Source: Planctomycetota bacterium (GTDB taxonomy: Bacteria > Planctomycetota > Planctomycetia > Pirellulales > UBA1268). Taken from it: a DNA stretch of 64,000 bases. The notes under the pieces are model-generated. The model made no database searches, was not told the DNA's origin, and saw only the letters and a program-made list of their open reading frames with translations. A program made the position numbers and the translations under genes. The DNA lies in contig QWOQ01000007.1 of NCBI GenBank assembly GCA_003669585.1, forward strand, positions 542,694-606,693, given 5' to 3'. Shown here one piece after another: positions 16,861 to 25,525 of the stretch; positions within the stretch are counted from its first letter, which is position 1; every line of letters starts with the position of its first letter.

Positions 16861-18492
16861 CTACTCACGAACCATCGTCTTGATAATTTCGAGCTTTTCA
16901 TAAAACCGATTCGAGGACGAAATGTCCAAATCTTTTTGGATGACCTGAAAGAACTCAAGGAGCTTTTCGGTTTTGGCTTTGAGAATTGTGTCTCTTCGCA
17001 ATCGACTAAGAAACTCGACATCTCCCGACATGAGGCGAGCGTACAGAGTGGCTCGATCATCGGTGGCGATATTCATCCCATAGGGTTCTGCAAAGCCGAG
17101 CCGATTGGCATTTTCTGCATAAAACGAACGCTGATTTGGGGCGTTTGTCTTCCCCACTTTGTAGAGAAAGTTCTCTTCATTGAGGTTGTCCCAATTGGAT
17201 CCGTGAATGGGGCCTCCTTCTCCAGAGAAGCGTGAATCCATCAGGTGGAAACATTCATGATGAATGGTTATTCGAAAGAAATCTTTTGACGCCGTTTTGG
17301 CCGAATCGAAAGTGCTGATTCCATAGGCGAAGGCAGCCTGTGGCAACCAGCTGAAACCTTGTCCGGCGACCCCGGCTCCCCGAAACGTAAAAACGTCGAG
17401 AATGTAAAGATTCTTCACGTTGAGCTTCGTGACGATTTCAGCGGGAGAGGGCTCCAATTCCTCTCGAACCATGCGAATGAACTCTTTGAACTGTGACAAC
17501 TTTTTGTCGGTACAGTAGGAGTATTCGAGTCTCACCCGAACCGGCATGGGTGGGGCGGCAGAGCCTGGCTCCCACAGCACCTTGAGGCCCCACTTCTTTT
17601 CAATCAAGTGAAGATCGTTTTGAATTTCCGCGTCGCTTTTGATTTGATCCGCGCTGTGCAGTTCGGTCAGATCATTGAGGCAAATAATTCTTTGAGATTC
17701 TGGAATCGTCGCGACCGTTGTCCAGAAGGCCTGATCGAATTGTGGGTCGAGTGTTTTCAGAAATGATTGAACGATCTCCATTCTTTGCTTCAGATTCGCG
17801 TCGGTTTTCGCGAGGACATTTAACTCCGCAGACTCGTACGGATCCCAAAGCATCTTGTAGAGGCCATCGCGTAGATTGCTTTGTGTGATGAGCCTCTTCA
17901 CACTCTCGGTTTCGGGCGTCAAGTCATCGGACGCCAACGTTTTCCAATGCTCCAGAGCAATCGGTGTATCAGCAAACTTCACGTCCGCGAGCAAGTACGC
18001 AAAGAGAGTCTGATGGAGATAGCCCCTGCCGAGAATTTCCGTCGACGGGGTAATGACGCTCGGCACGGTCACGAGGATCGAATCACTCTTTTTTTCCGCA
18101 ATGAAAGCCGGCGAGTAAGGCGTCCCGGTGCCCTTCCATGTTTTGGGGATGTAGGCATTGGCCAGCACAAGGTTTCGGGCGCCATGTTTCTGAAGGAATC
18201 CCGCTGGATATCTTCTGAGCTCAGCCTCAACCCACGTCAACACCTGGAGAGCATTCTCCTGATGTTCCGGCACTAGTGGACTCGCGTTATGCGTCGTTGC
18301 TCTCAAGGGATCGTCGCTTTGAGCCAACTTTATCTCGATATCAAAATCGAGATAAAGTCGTTGAGCAACGACACTGAATTGCGGATTTTCTTCAATCCAC
18401 TCCGCGGCAAATGCCCAGTGACTCCAACCGAAGAGCACAAGTGACATGTGCAATCGAGACATTCGCGAAGAACACGTTGTGGGTGTTTTCAT
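16861..18492 (-). CDS. Secreted HExxH metallopeptidase-like protein with duplicated domain
   Basis: 543-residue protein with an N-terminal signal sequence (MSLVLFGWSHWAFAAE). It contains two related halves. The second has a zinc-peptidase site, HHECFH, with HExxH at residues 412-416 and a later Glu-rich stretch (DRATLYARLM) that could supply a ligand. The first half carries the same local order (hydrophobic VEAELRRYPAGFLQKHGARNL, then YLHQTLFAYLL near 160) but without His-Glu-x-x-His. So the first copy appears to be a non-catalytic duplicate. The family resembles the putative zinc-binding metallopeptidases of planctomycetes and myxobacteria. ATG 18492 is preferred over a longer start at 18573 because it puts the signal sequence close to the N-terminus. 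Its substrate is unknown. Confidence 0.75.
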   Translation of the reverse strand: MKTPTTCSSRMSRLHMSLVLFGWSHWAFAAEWIEENPQFSVVAQRLYLDFDIEIKLAQSDDPLRATTHNASPLVPEHQENALQVLTWVEAELRRYPAGFLQKHGARNLVLANAYIPKTWKGTGTPYSPAFIAEKKSDSILVTVPSVITPSTEILGRGYLHQTLFAYLLADVKFADTPIALEHWKTLASDDLTPETESVKRLITQSNLRDGLYKMLWDPYESAELNVLAKTDANLKQRMEIVQSFLKTLDPQFDQAFWTTVATIPESQRIICLNDLTELHSADQIKSDAEIQNDLHLIEKKWGLKVLWEPGSAAPPMPVRVRLEYSYCTDKKLSQFKEFIRMVREELEPSPAEIVTKLNVKNLYILDVFTFRGAGVAGQGFSWLPQAAFAYGISTFDSAKTASKDFFRITIHHECFHLMDSRFSGEGGPIHGSNWDNLNEENFLYKVGKTNAPNQRSFYAENANRLGFAEPYGMNIATDDRATLYARLMSGDVEFLSRLRRDTILKAKTEKLLEFFQVIQKDLDISSSNRFYEKLEIIKTMVRE

Positions 18493-18688
18493 CTGCCTGA
18501 ACTCTCGGTTTCTGAAACAATGCAGGCCTGTAAGGCAACGAAACACAATTCGCGAACAGACGCTCCGCAGCAAACGGTGCGGTCCACAATTGTGACGTAA
18601 ACAAACCTATCTGCCTGCCATCCTTATTTTGATACTCGCGCACCAACAATTGCTTGTCAACAAAACAAAAAGTCCTGACCCCTTTCAT

Positions 18689-18931
18689 TCAGTTCGGCAT
18701 CTGAGCGTGCCACGCCTGCCACTTTTGCGTCATTTTTTTGACACGCTCAGATTCGGTCGGGGCCAGATCGTGCTTTTCCGAGACATCTTTTGAGAGGTCG
18801 AACAGTTGCTTTGGCCCATTGCGTTCTAGCACCAGCTTCCATTGTTCCTGTCGCATGGCTCCGGCTGCGTTCATACTGAAGTAAAGAGCTTCGTGCGGAG
18901 ACGCTGCGTTGTCGTCGGCTTCCTTGAGCTT
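18689..18931 (-). pseudogene. Sulfatase C-terminal remnant
   Basis: 81 codons with the typical C-terminal end of an arylsulfatase: SPHEALYFS, MRQEQWKLVL, PKQLFDLSKDVSEKHDLAP, then KKMTQKWQAWHAQMPN and a stop. A TGA at 18932-18934 ends the frame upstream, and no sulfatase sequence (such as the C-x-P-S-R active site) follows in any frame over the next few hundred bases. It is a truncated relic, not a working gene, and marks the left side of a stretch with different gene content. Confidence 0.8.
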
Positions 18932-19058
18932 TCATCCTCCGCAGCAGTTCTCAGGCGCAGTGCTGCATCGGAAGATGTTGTGTGATTGCGCGTCTTTAGA
19001 ACGGAGACCGAGACACAATGTGCCGCTTTTCTATCCCGCGGCGTTTTTCTACCGAATG

Positions 19059-21911
19059 CTACTTCCTAAAATTTGGGTGTGTTGAATCACCGAGTGATTC
19101 CAGATAAGCCAACAGATCCAAAATCTCATCGTTGGTGAAATTGTTGAGCAAACCGGCTGGCATCGGTGAGATTTTGGAAAGCGAGCGTGACTCAATCTCC
19201 GACTTTTGAACCGTAAGTGTTTCAGGCTCCAACGGATTTTTTCGAAGAACGATTTTGTCCGGAGTCTCCTCTACGATTCGTCCGATGAGCACCTGGCCGG
19301 CGACCGTTTCGATCGCTGTATTCATATATTGCTCGGAGACGACTTTTGTGGGTTCGGTGGACGATTCCAAAATGTCCTGTCGCTTGAAGCGTGTTGCAAC
19401 CGCAGTCAGATCGGGGCCAATCACTCCGCCTTGATCACCATATCGATGGCAGGCAGCGCACTGTGCTTCGATAAAAATATCTTTTCCTCGCGAAAAGCTG
19501 CGTCCTTGACTCACTTGATGTAACAGCGGCTGCAAGTCGGCCGTCGTCCATTCTTGGACCACCTTGCGCGGCGGCCCCTTGGGAAGCAGCGGCTTGTCTG
19601 AGTGCGCTGCACTGTAGGTCGACAAGACGTCATTGAGTGCAAGAATCTCTTCTGGCGACATGGTGAACTTAGCCTCTTCGTGAGCATGAGACATGAAGTT
19701 TGAGAAACTGGCGCCGTTATTGAATCGAATACCCGCGTCTTCAAACCATTGCACGACGCGCGCAGGATGCTCGGCCGAGCGACCGGCGTTCCACCATGAC
19801 AAATACGCTCGACGAAGATCGACATTCCACCCCACTTTGACATTGCGTAAATGCATGGCGTAGGTCGTCTGCTCTTCTTGCGTCGGTGCAGCCTCCAGAA
19901 GAGCGACCGTCTTAGAAACCGCATTCGGTGCATTCAGGGCAAGCAGAATCTGCGATAACTCACGATTCACGAATTCGCTTTTGGCAGGATATTGTTGATC
20001 AAGCTCCGCGATGATCTGCTTTGCAACATCGCCGGTCGGAACTCCCTGCCGCGCGATCGAGACTTCAATCACGCGCAACTTTTCGAGGGTTTGTTCCTCC
20101 GTGAGCTTCGCGAAGGGGATCGCCGCCAGCGATTTCATAATCGCCGGCTGCGTATCAGCGGCCCCGAGTCGTGCGAGTGCCAGAAGTGAGGTGAATGCGG
20201 CGTGCGGCTGTTTCTCAGCCAGCGATTTTGTCTGCCACTCGGCAACAGGATTGCGTTCAATCGCCAGGCGTGCCGCGTAGCGGATGAAGCGATCTGAGTG
20301 ATTCAAATGGGGCCAAGCAATTTCGACTGTCGCGGGATTGGCATTGCTATTCAACGACTCCAACGTGCGTCGCACATTTCGTAATTCGCGGCCCGAGTTT
20401 TCTTGAAGCTCGCTTGCGGCAATCGCTGTCGCGGGCTCAGTGCCTGTGTAGGTCACGCGGAACAAACTTGCCTGAGTGCCGCGCCCGCCGATCGTGAAAT
20501 ACATCGAGCCGTCGTCACCGATGACAACATCGGTCAGATTCAGTGGAGTTTTTCCCTGACTGGTGCGAAGCGATTTGGGAGCTACAAAATTTTCAATCGT
20601 TCCCGAGTAGCTGGCACCATTGGGCGTGAGATGAACGGCAACAAGACGTCCGTACGTCCAATCACAAACGTAAAACGCCTTCTGGTATTTCGCTGGGAAT
20701 TTTGAACCTGTTCCAAAAACCACGCCCGTCGGACAGCCAATGCCGATTGTCGCCGTGTGAGGCAGGCCGTCGGAGTAATACTCCGGCCACTTGGCATTCC
20801 CTTCGCGAAAGCCGTTATCGCCACCGCGAACGGAATGAAAAACGTGAACCGGTCGATACCAAGGAGTGCCCCAGTCCCATTCCATGTCGCTGTCGAAGCC
20901 AAACAATTCCCCATCGGCGTTGAATCCGATGTCGTAAGCATTCCGTTGGCCTGCTGAAAATAGTTCGGCGTTCTTTCCATCCAAATCCATCCTCGCCACG
21001 AATCCACCTGGCGGTTGCCTGCCGGCACCGAAACCGTTCCCGTCTTCGGCACGCTTTATCGCCAAATCGTCCCCGTAGCTGCGATGTGGAGAGGTTGGTG
21101 TGAGATCGTTGGGAAGATCCACGAAGTTGCCGCAGACGATGTAGAGCATCTTGTCTGACCCCAGCACAATGCCATGAGCACCATGTTCGCCCGCGCCGCC
21201 GCGCCACTCGCGCAGGCATTCAACGTCGTCGTAGCTGTCGTCCCCTTTCGTATCTTTACACCGAAAAAGGCAATACTTGCCGTCGCTTCCGGCACCATTG
21301 AGATAGAGCACATTCTCCACGAAGAGCATCCCCATCGTTTCGGTGACGGGAATCTGCAGAGTCTCCTCTTTGACGACGCTTTCGCCGTTGAGCGTCACGC
21401 GCACGATCGGCTGACCTCGCTGACCGCCCAGCAGCAGGCGTCCTTTAGGATCCTTCGCCATGCAAATCCACGAAGCATTTTTTGCGTCGGCTTTCAGAAC
21501 GTGTTCGATCGTAAAGCCTGGAAGCGTCTCCAAGACTTCCACAGGAGCAACACTCGCATCAGATTGCGAAGGCTTTGAACCATCTGCCGGCCCATACACG
21601 GCTTTTACGATCGACAGTTTCTGACCTGCTGGCACCACGATCTCAAGTCGTCCACCTTCGTTGACTTCGCGTTTGATATTTTCATTTCCGATGCGGTATT
21701 CGACCGTGAGTTTTTTAGGAATGCCCGGAGCGGTATCACTGAAGGTTGTATTATCGGCGCTCATTGTGAGCGTGTTGTCTTTGACTGCCGCAACAACCGC
21801 CGCCGTGACGTTCGTCGCATCCTCAGCGTGTGCCGGCATCAGAGCCGAGCCGATGAGAGTGACACTCAAGATGGCCTGAAACAGCATTCCTATTCCTACA
21901 GACTTCAACAT
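19059..21911 (-). CDS. PVC-type dehydrogenase with C-terminal cytochrome c domain
   Basis: 950-residue exported protein. A signal peptide (MLKSVGIGMLFQAILSVTLIG to PAHAED) precedes a glucose/sorbosone dehydrogenase-like beta-propeller at about 110-500 (TMGMLFVENVLYLNG, EHGAHGIVLG, GGFVARMDLDGKNAELFSAGQRNAYDIGFN, LFGFDSDMEWDWGTPWYRP). An alpha-helical HEAT-like stretch covers about 500-770. A haem c domain (CAACHRYGDQGGVIGPDL, Cys818-His822, distal Met likely in MPAG) closes the protein. This is the planctomycete PVC-type haem-binding architecture. It probably oxidises a sugar or alcohol in the periplasm and passes electrons to its own haem; the substrate is not known. It lies 160 nt downstream of the hydroxyproline-type operon on the same strand, so it may not be part of it. 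Confidence 0.88.
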   Translation of the reverse strand: MLKSVGIGMLFQAILSVTLIGSALMPAHAEDATNVTAAVVAAVKDNTLTMSADNTTFSDTAPGIPKKLTVEYRIGNENIKREVNEGGRLEIVVPAGQKLSIVKAVYGPADGSKPSQSDASVAPVEVLETLPGFTIEHVLKADAKNASWICMAKDPKGRLLLGGQRGQPIVRVTLNGESVVKEETLQIPVTETMGMLFVENVLYLNGAGSDGKYCLFRCKDTKGDDSYDDVECLREWRGGAGEHGAHGIVLGSDKMLYIVCGNFVDLPNDLTPTSPHRSYGDDLAIKRAEDGNGFGAGRQPPGGFVARMDLDGKNAELFSAGQRNAYDIGFNADGELFGFDSDMEWDWGTPWYRPVHVFHSVRGGDNGFREGNAKWPEYYSDGLPHTATIGIGCPTGVVFGTGSKFPAKYQKAFYVCDWTYGRLVAVHLTPNGASYSGTIENFVAPKSLRTSQGKTPLNLTDVVIGDDGSMYFTIGGRGTQASLFRVTYTGTEPATAIAASELQENSGRELRNVRRTLESLNSNANPATVEIAWPHLNHSDRFIRYAARLAIERNPVAEWQTKSLAEKQPHAAFTSLLALARLGAADTQPAIMKSLAAIPFAKLTEEQTLEKLRVIEVSIARQGVPTGDVAKQIIAELDQQYPAKSEFVNRELSQILLALNAPNAVSKTVALLEAAPTQEEQTTYAMHLRNVKVGWNVDLRRAYLSWWNAGRSAEHPARVVQWFEDAGIRFNNGASFSNFMSHAHEEAKFTMSPEEILALNDVLSTYSAAHSDKPLLPKGPPRKVVQEWTTADLQPLLHQVSQGRSFSRGKDIFIEAQCAACHRYGDQGGVIGPDLTAVATRFKRQDILESSTEPTKVVSEQYMNTAIETVAGQVLIGRIVEETPDKIVLRKNPLEPETLTVQKSEIESRSLSKISPMPAGLLNNFTNDEILDLLAYLESLGDSTHPNFRK

Positions 21912-22070
21912 GGGGTTTCTCTTTTCAATTGGATACTTGACTTTGTTTTCTGCAACTCACTTTGTCCGCGGATGATAGTTTCTGCCAATACGGATGTTGC
22001 GATATTCCATCACAGGCTTTGAAAATGAATTGTAGTTCAAATTCACGAACGCTGTGAATCATCCATCGTT

Positions 22071-23342
22071 TCATGTCATCCTCGACAGAAATCGCTGCGG
22101 CGAGAATGGGGCGGGGTCGATGTGTGGCGAGTGGCCGAGCATCAGTTCGGCGATCAGCTTGCCCGTCGCAGTTGCTAGGCTCATGCCGAGCATGTTGTGG
22201 CCGGTGGCAAGGTAGACGTTTTCCAGTCGCGGGGTGCGACCGATGATGGGCAAACTGTCCCAGGTCATCGGGCGCCAGCCGTACCAGGTTTGAAGTTCTC
22301 CAACCGATACGGGCGAGGCGAGGTAGTGCGATGCCGAGTTCTGCAATTGCTGAATACGGCGTGCGGGGATGGACGTGTCGAAGCCGGCAAACTCCATCAT
22401 CGAACCTACGCGGTAGCCGTGCTCAAACGGTGAGACTCCGACGCGGTGCTCGGGGAAGAGCATCGGATAGCGAGGACATGGGTCGGGGCGTGACATTGTC
22501 ACGGAGTATCCCTTTCCTTGCTCGATCGGGATTGGGCATTCGAGTTCCGACGACAGTCGCGAACTCCACGCTCCGGTTGCGATCACAAAGCGATCTGCTT
22601 GCAGAGTTCCCTGCGATGTGACGACCTGCAAGACTCGACCATTTGATTTTTGAAAATGCTGCGACTGGCAATGCTCGACGAAGGTCACTCCGCGTTCTTT
22701 GAGTCGCTGTGACCAACTCTCATGAAGCCACTCGGGGCACAGCGACGTGTCGTTGGGGTAATGAAAGGCTCCAGCGAGACCGGGCTTCAAAGCTGGATCA
22801 AACGCGGCCAATTCACGGCCTTCGAGTCGGCGGGCCGTCACACCGAAATGCTCGGTCAGCAGTCGGTCATTCTTCGCGAAGCTGTTCATGCCATGCTCGG
22901 TCTGAAGGACGTATAGCAAGCCGGTCTCCTTCCATTGGCAACGCAACGCTTCGTCGCGCATCAAGCATTTGTATTCCTGCATCGAGGAATCCAGAATCGC
23001 CTTGAGATGCATTCCAGCCAACAGCATCTGCCGGTGATTGCAGCGCTTGGCAAACTGCCACATCCACTTTACGAAGGCGAGACTCAGTCGCGGCTTTACT
23101 CGGAAAGGAGCGTTGGGAGTAAAGAGGGATTTCACAGCGGTGCCAATCGCCCCGGGCTCTGTCAGCGGTAGCACATGGCTTGGGCAGATGTAGCCGCAGT
23201 TGCCGTGCGAGCACGCGCCGCCGATCGTGCCTTGATCGATCACGGTCACTCGCAGACCGGCCGCACTCAAGTAATGAGCGCACGCAATGCCGATGATGCC
23301 TGATCCGACAACGATGACATCGGGCTTTGCGGTCGAGGTCAC
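22071..23342 (-). CDS. FAD-dependent D-amino acid dehydrogenase, probably for D-hydroxyproline
   Basis: 423-residue DadA/DAAO-type flavoprotein. The N-terminal dinucleotide fold (VIVVGSGIIGIACAHYLSAAG) binds FAD, and the C-terminal part has the family's WYGWRPMTWDSLPIIGRTP and GHNMLGMSLATATGKL segments. It overlaps the epimerase stop by 4 nt (ATGA). Together with the epimerase and the DapA-like lyase this predicts oxidation of cis-4-hydroxy-D-proline to pyrroline-4-hydroxy-2-carboxylate. The substrate is inferred from neighbours; the sequence alone shows only the family. Electrons probably go to the quinone pool, as in other DadA-like enzymes. Confidence 0.87.
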   Translation of the reverse strand: MTSTAKPDVIVVGSGIIGIACAHYLSAAGLRVTVIDQGTIGGACSHGNCGYICPSHVLPLTEPGAIGTAVKSLFTPNAPFRVKPRLSLAFVKWMWQFAKRCNHRQMLLAGMHLKAILDSSMQEYKCLMRDEALRCQWKETGLLYVLQTEHGMNSFAKNDRLLTEHFGVTARRLEGRELAAFDPALKPGLAGAFHYPNDTSLCPEWLHESWSQRLKERGVTFVEHCQSQHFQKSNGRVLQVVTSQGTLQADRFVIATGAWSSRLSSELECPIPIEQGKGYSVTMSRPDPCPRYPMLFPEHRVGVSPFEHGYRVGSMMEFAGFDTSIPARRIQQLQNSASHYLASPVSVGELQTWYGWRPMTWDSLPIIGRTPRLENVYLATGHNMLGMSLATATGKLIAELMLGHSPHIDPAPFSPQRFLSRMT

Positions 23343-24322
23343 GAGGCGCTCCCGATGAAGATACCGTTTTGAAATGGATCATCCGGTTGTTGAACCAGAG
23401 TCGCTTCGGCGCAGACATAAGCGCGCCCTGAGACCGTTGGGATGATTTGTCCCGCCGAGAGCTCGCGATACGAGGCCGTAAAACGGCTGCCGATGATGCT
23501 CTCTTGAATCCACAATTCACCCGGCTTGAGTTTGCCATCGGCCGCCAAGCAGGCGAGCTTGGCGCTAGTGCCTGTTCCGCACGGCGAGCGATCGAAGGCT
23601 CCGCCGGGGCAATACACAAAGTTGCGACTGTGCCCGTCGGCCGACTGAGCCGGGCCGAAGAACTCAACATGGTCAATCTCGGCACCGTTCGTTCCGGTGA
23701 TCTGCTGATGTCGCAAAGCCATCCGAACTTGATGAGCGGCATCGTTGAGTGGGCGGATATTTTTGACAGTCAGCGGCAACGGTGAATTCTCGACGAGGAA
23801 GAACCAGTTTCCGCCCCACGCAATGTCGCCGACCACCGTGCCGAGCGACTCGACCTCGACAGCCACTTTGGCGCGGTACCGATAGCTCGGCACGTTTTCA
23901 ATGGCGACTTCACTGGTCGACAGCAGCTTCACTTCCACAACACCGACCGGCGTCTCGAAGCGATGCGTCCCGATCCCAATCCGGCCCAGATAAGCCAGAG
24001 TCACGGCGACGCCGATCGTGCCGTGTCCACACATGCCTAAGTATCCAGCATTATTAAAGTAGATGACACCCGCTGCGCACGTCGCGTCGACCGGATCGCA
24101 TAGCAGCGCTCCAACCAACGCTTCGGCCCCGCGAGGCTCCAGAATGACCGCGCGGCGAAAGTCATCGGCCGTCTGGCGAAATCGCTGCAAGCGTTCGCAC
24201 AGCGCTCCATTGCCAAGATCCGGCCCGCCGCTCAGTACGACGCGCGTCGGCTCCCCTTCTGTATGCGAATCCACGACGCGAATCCCCACACAAGCGTCGT
24301 TCAATTGCCTGCTGCCGACCAT
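23339..24322 (-). CDS. 4-hydroxyproline 2-epimerase (proline racemase family)
   Basis: 327-residue proline racemase superfamily enzyme. Both catalytic cysteines are present: Cys98 (LGMCGHGTIGV) and Cys248 (RSPCGTGTSA), which separates racemases and epimerases from the dehydratase branch, where the first Cys is replaced. The start (RVVDSHTEGEPTRVVLSGGPDLG) has the family's substrate-binding DSHTEGEP. Racemase family members act on proline, 4-hydroxyproline or 3-hydroxyproline; the two following enzymes point to 4-hydroxy-L-proline to cis-4-hydroxy-D-proline. It overlaps the lyase gene by 22 nt and the oxidase gene by 4 nt, so translation is probably coupled. Confidence 0.88.
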   Translation of the reverse strand: MVGSRQLNDACVGIRVVDSHTEGEPTRVVLSGGPDLGNGALCERLQRFRQTADDFRRAVILEPRGAEALVGALLCDPVDATCAAGVIYFNNAGYLGMCGHGTIGVAVTLAYLGRIGIGTHRFETPVGVVEVKLLSTSEVAIENVPSYRYRAKVAVEVESLGTVVGDIAWGGNWFFLVENSPLPLTVKNIRPLNDAAHQVRMALRHQQITGTNGAEIDHVEFFGPAQSADGHSRNFVYCPGGAFDRSPCGTGTSAKLACLAADGKLKPGELWIQESIIGSRFTASYRELSAGQIIPTVSGRAYVCAEATLVQQPDDPFQNGIFIGSAS

Positions 24323-25245
24323 CTACTCCACCAGTTCTTAAAAATTTCCCATTGTTGCCGTGCAAACTCCCGCTGCGACGGGCTCAGAGCATCCGACTCA
24401 TTGAGGTTCAGTTCGTACTCGGGGCTGCCTTCCAGGACCAGAAGATACTTATAGAAGAGCACCAGGTCTGGGCCTTCATCGAATTTCGAGAGCACCTGCA
24501 GCGCCTCTTCGAGTTCCAAGGCTTGTCGCCGTGCTGTGGCATCTCCCTCAGCAGCTTGCTCGCACAAGGCGATGAGTCGCAGCACCGGTTTCGGCAGCGC
24601 GTTGCCGATGCCCGTAATCGATCCCACCGCTTTGCAACGCACATAGCCGTGAAACACCTGAGTATCCACGCCGACCATCAACGCCAGATCGGGATCGCCG
24701 CTGGTGATAAACTCGGCGGCATAGCTCAGCGATTGCGCTCCGCCGAATTCTTTGAAGCCGACCAGATTGTGATGCTCGCTTCGCAACTGCAAAAACAATT
24801 CGGCCTTGGTCTGAAAGCCGTAGTAAGGGCTGTTGTAAATCACCGCCGGCAGAGTGTCTCCGGCTTTTAAGACCGCAGAAAAGTGAGCCCGCTGCGCCGC
24901 CGCCGAGCTGCCTCGTGAGAGCAATCGCGGAATCAGCATCAGCCCCGCCGCTCCAACCGCTTTGGCGTGCGCCGCATGTTCCGCTGCCAGTCGCGGGTTT
25001 TGGGCACCGGTGCCGACAACGACCGGCACTCCCGCCTCAACGAGTTGTCGCACGCCTTCTTGCCGCTGCTGATCGCTGAGCAGTGGCCAATCCCCCATCG
25101 ATCCGCAATACACCACCGCTCGCATCCCAGCGTCGATCAACTCCCTCGCTTTGCGAACGAGTGCCTCGTAGTTCACCGAACGATCTGGAAAGCACGGCGT
25201 CATGAGCGCCGGCATACAGCCATGAAAAAGAGGAGACGACGACAT
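24301..25245 (-). CDS. DapA family lyase/deaminase, probably pyrroline-4-hydroxy-2-carboxylate deaminase
   Basis: 314-residue class I aldolase-fold enzyme of the DHDPS/NAL family. Schiff-base Lys165 sits in LVGFKEFGGAQ and the phenol of Tyr137 in VIYNSPYYG; GSMGDWPLLSDQQR replaces the usual G-T-T-G-E loop. In hydroxyproline pathways this family removes ammonia and water from pyrroline-4-hydroxy-2-carboxylate to give alpha-ketoglutarate semialdehyde. That role is inferred from the epimerase and oxidase that follow. No semialdehyde dehydrogenase, the last pathway step, is in the window. An AAGGA site lies 11 nt before ATG 25245. Confidence 0.82.
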   Translation of the reverse strand: MSSSPLFHGCMPALMTPCFPDRSVNYEALVRKARELIDAGMRAVVYCGSMGDWPLLSDQQRQEGVRQLVEAGVPVVVGTGAQNPRLAAEHAAHAKAVGAAGLMLIPRLLSRGSSAAAQRAHFSAVLKAGDTLPAVIYNSPYYGFQTKAELFLQLRSEHHNLVGFKEFGGAQSLSYAAEFITSGDPDLALMVGVDTQVFHGYVRCKAVGSITGIGNALPKPVLRLIALCEQAAEGDATARRQALELEEALQVLSKFDEGPDLVLFYKYLLVLEGSPEYELNLNESDALSPSQREFARQQWEIFKNWWSRWSAAGN

Positions 25246-25393
25246 CGAAAGAGGTTCCTTTCAAGTTCATTCAAAAGTCTGTTTTAATTTATTCTCCGCC
25301 GCCGAAATTGTAACCTCTAGGTCACGTTCTCAGCGGAGAGATACTTTCTTGAAGCAGGCCAAGAACGTTTGACTGCAGCTTCGTGTAGAACGC

Positions 25394-25525
25394 TCATTTG
25401 TCTGGTGCCTCGGTCTGCAGTGGCGCGTTAAAAAGTGGTATCGACTTTTGCACCGACTGGTAAATGCCCCAGCCCAACGGCACGGCGATCCAAGCCCAGG
25501 CGATGACAAGAATAAGAGCTTTCAT
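25394..25525 (-). CDS. Small one-helix partner protein of the OFA-type transporter
   Basis: 43-residue protein: MKALILVIAWAWIAVPLG, then a helix through IYQSV and a polar end at TEAPDK. It is one membrane helix plus a short tail. Its ATG overlaps the transporter stop by 4 nt, a sign of coupled translation. It matches the small proteins known beside OFA-family (oxalate/formate antiporter) MFS transporters, called the MFS transporter small subunit. The overlap and the matching pattern (hydrophobic segment with two Trp, then PLGWG) make a real gene likely, though it is below the length where gene callers usually report. Confidence 0.8.
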   Translation of the reverse strand: MKALILVIAWAWIAVPLGWGIYQSVQKSIPLFNAPLQTEAPDK

